Shown here piece by piece: positions 51,718 to 58,219 of a stretch of 58,219 nucleotides of DNA. Under the pieces are notes generated by a model. That model ran no database searches. It saw nothing but the letters and a program-made list of their open reading frames with translations, and was not told the DNA's origin. Origin of the DNA: WRIS01 sp050945135. Its GTDB lineage: Bacteria > Actinomycetota > Coriobacteriia > Coriobacteriales > Eggerthellaceae. The translations under genes and the position numbers were made by a program. The DNA is taken from contig JBMNSJ010000005.1 in the NCBI GenBank assembly GCA_050945135.1, positions 1-58,219 on the forward strand, read 5' to 3'. How positions within the stretch are numbered: the first letter of the stretch is position 1; every line of letters begins with the position of its first letter.

Positions 51718-52956
51718 GTGGCAAAACCCTCAAATGACACACTCTCAGAGAATATTACCGGCGAAGTCGCAGAAGTTGAGGACAGCGATATCCTCGATGA
51801 GGATGATTTGGAAGGCGAGCCGGTTGAACCAACGGCTGCCAACAATCTTGAAGACTCTGCGGATGAATCCTTGGAAGAAGAAAAAATCGATCGCAATATG
51901 AGCGATGAAGAGCTTCTAGAAGGAATTCCCGAAGAAGAGCTAAAGGCTACCGTTGAAATACCTGTACCCCGCGTTAACGCAAAGGCTAAGGCAAAAAGTC
52001 GTAAGCGCACCGTGGACACTTCGGTTACGATGCTCACCGGCGATCCCGTGCGTATGTATCTCAAAGAAATCGGTAAAGTTCCCTTGCTTACTGCCGCAGA
52101 AGAAATCGACCTTGCCATGAAAATTGAAGCTGGTGTCGAAGCGGCAGAGCAGCTAGAAAATGCCGAAGATGAAGGTATCGAGTTAGAGCGTCGTGAAAGA
52201 CGTCGTTTAAGCCGTATCGAACAAGTGGGTCTCGACGCTAAACAGCAGCTTATCGAGGCAAACTTACGCTTGGTTGTTTCTATTGCAAAGCGCTATGTGG
52301 GTCGCGGCATGCTTTTCTTGGATTTAATCCAGGAAGGTAACCTAGGTCTTATTCGCGCGGTTGAAAAATTCGACTACACCAAGGGTTTTAAGTTTTCAAC
52401 TTATGCAACGTGGTGGATTAGGCAAGCTATTACGCGCGCAATTGCTGATCAAGCTCGTACGATTCGTATTCCGGTTCATATGGTTGAGACAATCAACAAG
52501 CTTGTGCGTATCCAGCGCCAGCTTTTGCAAGAGTTTGGACGTGAGCCAAGTCCTGAAGAAATCGGAAAAGAAATGGGTCTTACTGCCGAGCGCGTACGTG
52601 AGATTCAAAAAATTTCGCAAGAGCCAGTAAGCTTGGAAACCCCCATTGGTGAAGAAGAAGATAGTCAACTTGGCGATTTCATAGAAGACGATGCAGCGGT
52701 TGTTCCGCCTGATGCAGCTAGCTTTACTATGCTTCAAGAACAGCTCGCTAAGGTTTTGGACGGACTCGCAGAGCGTGAGCGAAAGGTAATTTCACTTCGC
52801 TTTGGTCTTGAGGATGGCCATCCACGTACTCTTGAAGAGGTCGGACGCGAATTTGGTGTTACGCGTGAGCGCATCCGTCAGATTGAAAGCAAAACCTTGG
52901 CTAAGCTACGTCATCCTTCACGTTCATCCAAGCTCAAAGATTATTTGGAAGACTAG
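51718..52956 (+). CDS. rpoD: Principal RNA polymerase sigma factor (sigma-70)
   Basis: Group 1 sigma factor. 412 residues from the GTG at 51718, spaced 6 nt from AAAGGA; ATGs at 51712 and 51685 are upstream alternatives. An acidic N-terminal extension (about 1-95) stands in for region 1.1, then region 1.2 (DPVRMYLKEIGKVPLLTAAEE), 2 (NLRLVVSIAKRYVGRGMLFLDLIQEGNLGLIRAVEKFDYTKGFKFSTYATWWIRQAITRAI), 3 and 4 (LEEVGREFGVTRERIRQIESKTLAKLRHP). Region 2.4/4.2 are the housekeeping type. The rlmKL gene overlaps the stop codon. Confidence 0.96.
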   Translation: MAKPSNDTLSENITGEVAEVEDSDILDEDDLEGEPVEPTAANNLEDSADESLEEEKIDRNMSDEELLEGIPEEELKATVEIPVPRVNAKAKAKSRKRTVDTSVTMLTGDPVRMYLKEIGKVPLLTAAEEIDLAMKIEAGVEAAEQLENAEDEGIELERRERRRLSRIEQVGLDAKQQLIEANLRLVVSIAKRYVGRGMLFLDLIQEGNLGLIRAVEKFDYTKGFKFSTYATWWIRQAITRAIADQARTIRIPVHMVETINKLVRIQRQLLQEFGREPSPEEIGKEMGLTAERVREIQKISQEPVSLETPIGEEEDSQLGDFIEDDAAVVPPDAASFTMLQEQLAKVLDGLAERERKVISLRFGLEDGHPRTLEEVGREFGVTRERIRQIESKTLAKLRHPSRSSKLKDYLED

Positions 52957-55169
52957 TGTCACAGAATCTAGAATTCTTTGTTCGCTGTGCGAGTGGCTTC
53001 GAAAGTATCCTCGTCCAAGAACTAAAAGATATGAGAATCAGACGCGTGCGCCCTCTTAAAGGGGGCGTCGCTTTTTTCGGAGTGCTCTCAGATGCTTATC
53101 GGGTTTGCTTGTGGTCTCGAGTTGCTTCGCGCGTACTTTTGATTCTCGATCGTATCGACGCATGCGATGCAGACACTCTCTATCGTGGAGTTTCGGATCT
53201 AGCTTGGGAGACTCATGTTGGTCCACAAGCAACCATCGCGGTGTATGCACATGGGCTCAATGATAATCTTAGAAACACCCAGTTTACTGCTGTAAAAGTA
53301 AAAGATGCTGTGTGCGATAGACTCAGGAAGCTTCGAGGCACGCGCCCCGATGTTTCAGGTAAACGGCCCGATGTATTAATCGATGTTTCCATTCGTGCGC
53401 AGCGCGCTACTATTGCTCTGGATTTATCAGGCGAACCTCTTCATAGGCGAGCGTATCGCGAAGAGGGCAGGCAGTCGGTGGCTCCTCTGAAGGAAAACTT
53501 GGCAGCCGCCATCGTCCTTGATAGTGGATGGGGCTCCCTTGCTAACGAGAAACGGGTATTTTTTGATCCGATGTGCGGAAGCGGCACTCTTGCCATTGAG
53601 GCAGCATTAATTGCGGCTGATGCTGCACCGGGAATCCTGCGGGATTATTGGGGTTTTTCAGGGTGGGCTCAACATGATGAGGAGCTATGGCTCAGCCTTA
53701 TTGACGAGGCTGATGAGCGGTTTGCGCTTGGAATAGAAAAGATGCCACTCATTTTCGGTAGTGATTATGATGAACAATGCATACGCCTTAGCGAAGAGAA
53801 CGCACGTCGAGCAGGGCTGGGTGGTCGGATTCAGTTTAAAACACTTGAAGCATCTGATGCTGCCCGCCTAATGAGCGAGCACACTCAAGGTTTGATGGTT
53901 GTAAATCCCCCCTACGGCGAACGCCTTGGTTCTGCAAATCAGCTTCCGGAGGTATACCGGAGCTTATCAGATGCAGCTAATAAACTACCTGATTCGTGGC
54001 AGCTTTCTATTATCACCCCCGATGATTCAATAGATGCGTTCATTGGCATAAAGCCTATACGTGTCAGCCCTTTTTATAATGGACGAATTGAGACAAGTCT
54101 CAGACATTACACGCTCGCGCGTGACCAGCGTGTCTATGTTGAATTGCACGATTCTGGTAAAGATGCGAGCGCTCCACTTGCGGTGCTTGAGGAAAACTCA
54201 GAGCAGTTTGCGGCTCGCTTGCGAAAGATGCTGAAGCTCAGGAGAAAATGGGCAAAGCGGCAAGGGATAGCGTGCTATCGCGTGTATGATGCTGATCTTC
54301 CCGACTATGCAGCCGCTATCGATGTATATGAAGATGATACGTCGGGTAATACTGAAACTTATGTAGTAGTCTCGGAGTATCGAGCTCCAAAAACAATTGA
54401 TGCCGAGCGTGCGAAGAGGCGTTTGGCAGACATAATGACCATCACGCCTGAATTGGTGGGGGTTTTACCTCAGCACGTGTTTTTAAAAACTCGTATGCGA
54501 GAAAAGGGTGGCGGTCAGTATCGTGACGCTGGTCAGAGTTCTTTTGTCGTACACACGAAAGAGTCTGGGTATACGTTTGAGCTCGATCTTGCATCGCATT
54601 TGGATACAGGCATTTTTTTGGACCATCGATTAACACGAGAGTTAGTTGGAAGTATGGCAGAAGGCAAAAAGGTTCTTAATCTGTTTGCCTACACTGGAAC
54701 TGCCAGTGTTCATGCTGCAGGCGGGAAAGCCCTTTCAACCACTACTGTCGATCTTTCACAAACTTATCTTGCATGGGCAAAGCGTAATATGGAGGCAAAC
54801 GGCTTTGTGGGGCCTGAGCACAGATTTGTCCGGGCGGATGTAATTCCCTGGCTTGATGAACAGATAGCTCAAGGTATCACCTATGATTTGGTTTTTGTTG
54901 ATCCTCCAACGTTTTCTAACTCAAAATCTATGAGCGATGAAAGTTGGAGTGTTGAGCGAGATCATGTAGCCTTGCTTGACCGGGTACATCGTGTATTGTC
55001 TCCTCAAGGGAGAGCTTTGTTCTCGTGCAATCTGCGGGGATTTAAGCCAGATTCTGAAGCTTTGGCTGGAGCAGGTGTGATGCTTGAGGATATTAGCGCA
55101 CAGACCATACCAGAGGACTTCTCCCGTAATCCAAAAATTCATAAATGCTATCGTTTCGAAAAGCTTTAG
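52956..55169 (+). CDS. rlmKL: 23S rRNA (guanine) methyltransferase RlmKL
   Basis: Bifunctional enzyme that methylates G2445 (N2) and G2069 (N7) of 23S rRNA. 737 residues. N-terminal ferredoxin-like and THUMP domain (about 1-165), N2-methyltransferase with FDPMCGSGTLAIEAAL (about 204) and catalytic NPPYGERLG (about 317), then the RlmK half with LNLFAYTGTASVHAAGG (about 573) and DPPTFSNS (about 648). The GTG start shares a base with the rpoD stop (TAGTG), an overlap that implies translational coupling. Confidence 0.95.
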   Translation: MSQNLEFFVRCASGFESILVQELKDMRIRRVRPLKGGVAFFGVLSDAYRVCLWSRVASRVLLILDRIDACDADTLYRGVSDLAWETHVGPQATIAVYAHGLNDNLRNTQFTAVKVKDAVCDRLRKLRGTRPDVSGKRPDVLIDVSIRAQRATIALDLSGEPLHRRAYREEGRQSVAPLKENLAAAIVLDSGWGSLANEKRVFFDPMCGSGTLAIEAALIAADAAPGILRDYWGFSGWAQHDEELWLSLIDEADERFALGIEKMPLIFGSDYDEQCIRLSEENARRAGLGGRIQFKTLEASDAARLMSEHTQGLMVVNPPYGERLGSANQLPEVYRSLSDAANKLPDSWQLSIITPDDSIDAFIGIKPIRVSPFYNGRIETSLRHYTLARDQRVYVELHDSGKDASAPLAVLEENSEQFAARLRKMLKLRRKWAKRQGIACYRVYDADLPDYAAAIDVYEDDTSGNTETYVVVSEYRAPKTIDAERAKRRLADIMTITPELVGVLPQHVFLKTRMREKGGGQYRDAGQSSFVVHTKESGYTFELDLASHLDTGIFLDHRLTRELVGSMAEGKKVLNLFAYTGTASVHAAGGKALSTTTVDLSQTYLAWAKRNMEANGFVGPEHRFVRADVIPWLDEQIAQGITYDLVFVDPPTFSNSKSMSDESWSVERDHVALLDRVHRVLSPQGRALFSCNLRGFKPDSEALAGAGVMLEDISAQTIPEDFSRNPKIHKCYRFEKL

Positions 55170-55273
55170 TTGCGGTAACCCTTTCTTTTCAGTGAGCTGT
55201 CCTACAGGCTAGCCTCTCGTCTACCGTGGTATTGTCGGTGTATGTGAACTCCTGAAAAGAAAAGGAGAGCGAC

Positions 55274-56113
55274 ATGCCGCTCGAAGCAGCATATTTTCTT
55301 CCTCATCCACCACTTGCCATCCCCGACATTGGTCGCGGTCAGGAAGCTCGCATAGAAAAAACCATCGCTGCCATGAATGAAGTATCAAGAAGAATTGCTG
55401 CCCATAGGCCAGAAATAGTTTTGTTTATAAGCCCGCATAGTGCGTATTATTCTGACTGGATTTATCTTGCAGCAGGAAACAAAGCACAAGGGGATTTTTC
55501 TTCTTTTGGCGTGCCCAAACTTCAGTTTGAACTGAGATATGATGCCGACTTTCGTGATGCACTGGTGCGCGAGGCGGAAGAGCATGCGGTTTCTGCAGGA
55601 CCTGTTTCGCGCTTTGCACAAGAGTTAGATCACGGAATTATGGTTCCTTTGTGCTACATCGAAAAAAATCTCCCTTCAAGCAAGTTTCGGGCGGTGTCGA
55701 TTGGTGGCTCTGGTCTTGAGTCGGAGGAGCTCGTAAGCTTTGGCGCTTGCATTGCTCGATTGTGTGACGCTGTGCAAGAAAGAGTTGTTCTTGTGGTGAG
55801 TGGAGACTTATCTCATAAGCTTACCGAAGACGGACCATATGGATATGATCCTGCTGGCCCAGCCTTTGATCGCCTGTTTGGAGAGATTGTTGAGCTTAAT
55901 GAGCTTATGCGGTTCGCATCAATCGACCAAAGGCTTCGAGAAGATGCCGCCGAATGCGGGCTTTCGGGTTTCGTAATGTGCGCGGGCGCTCTAGAGGAAG
56001 TAAAGCGCCTGCAAAGGACAAACTTTAGTTCCGAGCTTCTCTCCTTAGAGGGGCCATATGGTGTGGGGTATGGAGTAGCCGCATTTGAAAAGGAAGGCTC
56101 AGGATATGTTTGA
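55274..56113 (+). CDS. AmmeMemoRadiSam system, LigB/MEMO-type dioxygenase-like protein
   Basis: 279-residue class III extradiol dioxygenase-fold protein (MEMO1 relative). FLPHPPLAIPDIGRG, PEIVLFISPHSAYY, FAQELDHGIMVPL and VVSGDLSHKL contain the His/Asp residues that bind a metal in the family. In many Clostridia and Coriobacteriia this domain is fused to AMMECR1 in a single chain; here the AMMECR1 part is a separate overlapping gene. Start supported by AAAGGAG. First gene of a three-gene operon; its role in the cell is not established. Confidence 0.88.
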   Translation: MPLEAAYFLPHPPLAIPDIGRGQEARIEKTIAAMNEVSRRIAAHRPEIVLFISPHSAYYSDWIYLAAGNKAQGDFSSFGVPKLQFELRYDADFRDALVREAEEHAVSAGPVSRFAQELDHGIMVPLCYIEKNLPSSKFRAVSIGGSGLESEELVSFGACIARLCDAVQERVVLVVSGDLSHKLTEDGPYGYDPAGPAFDRLFGEIVELNELMRFASIDQRLREDAAECGLSGFVMCAGALEEVKRLQRTNFSSELLSLEGPYGVGYGVAAFEKEGSGYV

Positions 56114-56642
56114 TACAAATGACCACTACGGCTCTCACGATCCTCTCGTTGTCTTAGCGCGTGAGGCAATAGAGAGCTTCCTTTCAGGGGATAACGAAGT
56201 AGAGATTCCCATTCTTGGTTCTAGTCAGCCCAAGCGGGCTGGCTGTTTTGTTTCGCTGCACTTATTATCAACAGGAGATTTGCGTGGATGCATTGGTACG
56301 ATAGAGCCCACAGAGGCTAGTCTTGCACAAGAGATTGTTCATAATGCAATTGCGGCGGCAACGCAGGATCCACGTTTTCCTCCCGTACAGAAAAAAGAAC
56401 TTGACGATATTTACATTAGCGTTGATGTTCTTTTCGAGCCAGAACCCACAACGATGGACAATTTGGATCCATCGCGCTTTGGTGTGATAGTGACAAAGGG
56501 TCTTAAGCGAGGTTTGTTGCTTCCAGACTTAGAAGGTGTCGAAACGGTTGAAGAGCAAGTATCCATAGCTTGCATGAAAGCAGGGATAGACCCCCGTTCC
56601 TCTTTTGAGATTGAACGCTTTGAGGTTGTGCGCCATACATGA
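56106..56642 (+). CDS. amrA: AMMECR1-domain protein (AmmeMemoRadiSam system protein A)
   Basis: 178-residue AMMECR1 protein. The signature FVSLHLLSTGDLRGCIGTIEP (LRGCIG) and DPRFPPVQKKELDDIYISVDVL are exact family hallmarks. Start ATG at 56106 overlaps the LigB-like stop by 8 nt (+1 frame), with GGAAGG 8 nt upstream. Its TGA overlaps the next ATG. The AMMECR1, MEMO and radical SAM proteins always occur together in bacteria and are thought to make an unidentified modification. Confidence 0.93.
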   Translation: MFDTNDHYGSHDPLVVLAREAIESFLSGDNEVEIPILGSSQPKRAGCFVSLHLLSTGDLRGCIGTIEPTEASLAQEIVHNAIAAATQDPRFPPVQKKELDDIYISVDVLFEPEPTTMDNLDPSRFGVIVTKGLKRGLLLPDLEGVETVEEQVSIACMKAGIDPRSSFEIERFEVVRHT

Positions 56643-57487
56643 TTGCCGCTGCAAAAAAGTGTTCGATATGTCCCCATGAGTGTCTTTTGACAGAAGGGGG
56701 CTATGGTATTTGTGGCGCGCGTCGCTATGAGGATGGCGAGATAGTGAATGCTTCTTACGGGCAGGTCACAGCCCTTTCATTGGATCCTATCGAAAAGAAG
56801 CCCTTAGCCTGTTTTTATCCAGGATCGAGTATTTTATCTGTTGGAAGTTATGGCTGTAATTTGAGCTGCCAGTTTTGTCAAAATTACGATATCGCCCAAC
56901 CGCAAAATATAGATAAGATTCACACGCATTTTATTGAGCCAGATAGCCTTGTTGAGTATGCAGTTTTAGAAAGACAGCGTGGAAATATTGGACTCGCTTT
57001 TACATATAACGAGCCTTTTGTGTCCTGGGAGTTCATGCGAGACTGTGCTCGTCTTAATCACGCCTCAGGTCAGCTCAATGTAGCTGTTACTAATGGCTAT
57101 GTGCTTCCAGCCGTCTGGGAAAAATCACTTGATTTGATAGATGCCTTCAATATCGACTTGAAAAGCTTTAGTGACGAGGGCTATAAAAAGGTTGGTGCTC
57201 CACACGGTTTTTCTGTAGTTAAGGATAATATTTTGGCGGCACATGCGGCGGGCGTGCATCTTGAATTGACCACACTTGTGGTTCCCGGGCTCTCTGATGA
57301 TGAAGATATGTTCGTTCGAGAATGTGACTGGATTTCCTCGATAGATGAGAATATCCCTCTCCATATCACCCGGTTCTTTCCAAGTTTCAAACTGAATGAC
57401 ACGCAGCCTACAAGTCGCACGCTGCTCAATCGCTTTCGCGGCATTGCCGAAAAGAGATTATCGAGGGTTTTTGTCGGGAATGTATAG
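56639..57487 (+). CDS. amrS: AmmeMemoRadiSam system radical SAM enzyme
   Basis: 282-residue radical SAM protein. The cluster motif GYGCNLSCQFCQNYDIAQ (CxxxCxxC) follows an N-terminal Cys pair CSICPHECLL and a GICGARRYEDG. Conserved AFTYNEPFVSWEF and FNIDLKSF are typical of the AmmeMemoRadiSam (PflA-like) group. ATGA overlap with the AMMECR1 gene completes the operon. No partner substrate protein is encoded nearby. Confidence 0.94.
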   Translation: MIAAAKKCSICPHECLLTEGGYGICGARRYEDGEIVNASYGQVTALSLDPIEKKPLACFYPGSSILSVGSYGCNLSCQFCQNYDIAQPQNIDKIHTHFIEPDSLVEYAVLERQRGNIGLAFTYNEPFVSWEFMRDCARLNHASGQLNVAVTNGYVLPAVWEKSLDLIDAFNIDLKSFSDEGYKKVGAPHGFSVVKDNILAAHAAGVHLELTTLVVPGLSDDEDMFVRECDWISSIDENIPLHITRFFPSFKLNDTQPTSRTLLNRFRGIAEKRLSRVFVGNV

Positions 57488-58009
57488 GGGAGAAGCGTCT
57501 ACTTTATGGACGAAGAAAGCAGGGGCTTTGGCAACGCGTCCGGGCGTTTCAGAGAGGCTAAGGCTATTCGTCATAATATGTGCCCTGACGAGCCATTACA
57601 GTTGGGTAACAGAGCGCTCTTGGAAGCCTAATTAGCTTGAGAAATGGGCATTTCCATGCTACTATGCTTACATATTCGCCCTTCAGGAGTAATTGAAAAA
57701 GCTCCGAGGGCCAGGGGTCACAGAAAGTGGCCCCTTTCTATGTGTATAGCCTCGCCGAGGCTTGCTGCGTGAATGCGCCCTGCCGCTCTACACTCCATCG
57801 CATCGCGCGCCCCGTTGCACCAGCTGTACCCCTCACTCCGCAGCGCCAAACTCCACCGCTCTACATTCCACCGCTCCGCGCAACTTTTCGCACTGCACCC
57901 TCGGTTTCGTGTGTACCGGACGACCGCGCTCGAACAAATCAAGGCAGGAAGCCGTGAATTAAAGTCAGATTGAACGTTTTGTGGTTGATGGGTCTAGGGG
58001 GAGAATATT
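57488..58009. other. Gene-free spacer with terminator and C-rich stretch
   Basis: No supported gene. After the operon terminator, 57770-57900 is C-rich on the plus strand and contains two copies of CCGCTCTACAYTCCA (57783 and 57856); it resembles in composition the 3460-3770 spacer. ORFs there reflect lack of stops only. Confidence 0.4.
57714..57739 (+). terminator. Intrinsic terminator downstream of amrS
   Basis: Stem GGGGTCAC / GTGGCCCC (one T-G pair), loop AGAAA, followed by TTTCT. It lies 227 nt past the amrS stop. Confidence 0.65.
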
Positions 58010-58204
58010 ATGCTCTACAAAATGCCTGATGACAGGGTAGGCCATTTTTCAAGTGGCGCGTATAGACCTTGCCACAACCACAAATCATTGCACTCTATGT
58101 TAAACCACCATGTGCAAATGCCTGGTCATGTTTGCATATCGAATCCTATCCCAGTAAGGAAGGAAAGGCCTTGCCTCAAGGTGTGTGAGCTGTCTTGTAT
58201 ATAG
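58010..58204 (+). CDS. Possible small Cys/His-rich protein
   Basis: 64 residues, 5 Cys and 7 His, no family recognised. The only support is a good ribosome-binding site (AGGGGGAG, 6 nt before the ATG) and completeness within the window. There is no signal peptide or double-Gly leader. It may equally be a chance ORF. Confidence 0.25.
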   Translation: MLYKMPDDRVGHFSSGAYRPCHNHKSLHSMLNHHVQMPGHVCISNPIPVRKERPCLKVCELSCI

Positions 58205-58219
58205 ATATCGTCCCTCGTA

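Noticed and set aside
57783..57962. Three overlapping ORFs
   Set aside because: Composition-driven open frames in the C-rich spacer with a short repeat; no ribosome-binding site or domain.

Overview
The window looks like chromosomal DNA of an anaerobic member of the Coriobacteriia (Actinomycetota), probably Eggerthellaceae or a close relative. The evidence is gene content: a Tat-exported lipoprotein flavin reductase next to a membrane-domain plus LuxR regulator (a pairing typical of Eggerthellaceae), a membrane-anchored [NiFe] hydrogenase, rubrerythrin, MFS/ABC-type regulators and a secreted Tat protein with a cell-wall-sorting-like tail. Base composition is near balanced by eye. Genus assignment is inference; there is no rRNA in the window.

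Layout. 1-3380: minus-strand glycan cluster (phosphoglycosyl transferase, PLP aminotransferase, glycosyltransferase), the last gene apparently transcribed from an extended -10 promoter with little or no 5' leader. 3381-5639: spacer-rich region with a nuclease-like gene (4139-5101) bracketed by two copies of an inverted-repeat element. 5640-9088: flavin reductase and its probable regulator, which is split by a shift in a 7-A tract. 9089-10647: tRNA-Asp, repeats and gene-free DNA. 10648-15280: MarR regulator with a two-subunit asymmetric ABC exporter in one overlapping operon. 15311-20333: HAD phosphatase, a degenerate AAA+-like protein, Rrf2 regulator, an unusual MutY, and a manganese-riboswitch-controlled mntP. 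20649-22257: pheA and rubrerythrin. 22574-26162: hyaABC hydrogenase. 26624-32163: FMN reductase, GT2, YfhO and the hydrogenase maturation protease. 32194-37115: nth and mfd separated by 0.8 kb of repeats. 37092-43536: six-gene minus-strand operon (PaaI thioesterase, Pro/Gln-rich membrane protein, polyferredoxin, gltX, DUF1461 protein, ATP-grasp-like protein). 43665-47243: metK-priA. 47350-51512: large Tat-exported surface protein with a frameshift near its signal peptide. 51718-55169: rpoD-rlmKL. 55274-57487: complete AmmeMemoRadiSam triad.

How they fit. The hydrogenase passes electrons from H2 through its cytochrome b to the quinone pool; the flavin reductase is a plausible extracytoplasmic terminal reductase. 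HyaD, needed to trim HyaB, lies 5.5 kb downstream, cut off from hyaABC by unrelated surface-glycan genes. DNA repair is well represented (mutY-like, nth, mfd, priA).

The least ordinary feature is a set of short inverted-repeat elements in the large spacers: four copies of one family (two of them flanking the nuclease-like gene), plus three other inverted-repeat types. Two long genes carry single-base shifts in A runs, which may be phase variation, transcriptional slippage, decay or sequencing error.
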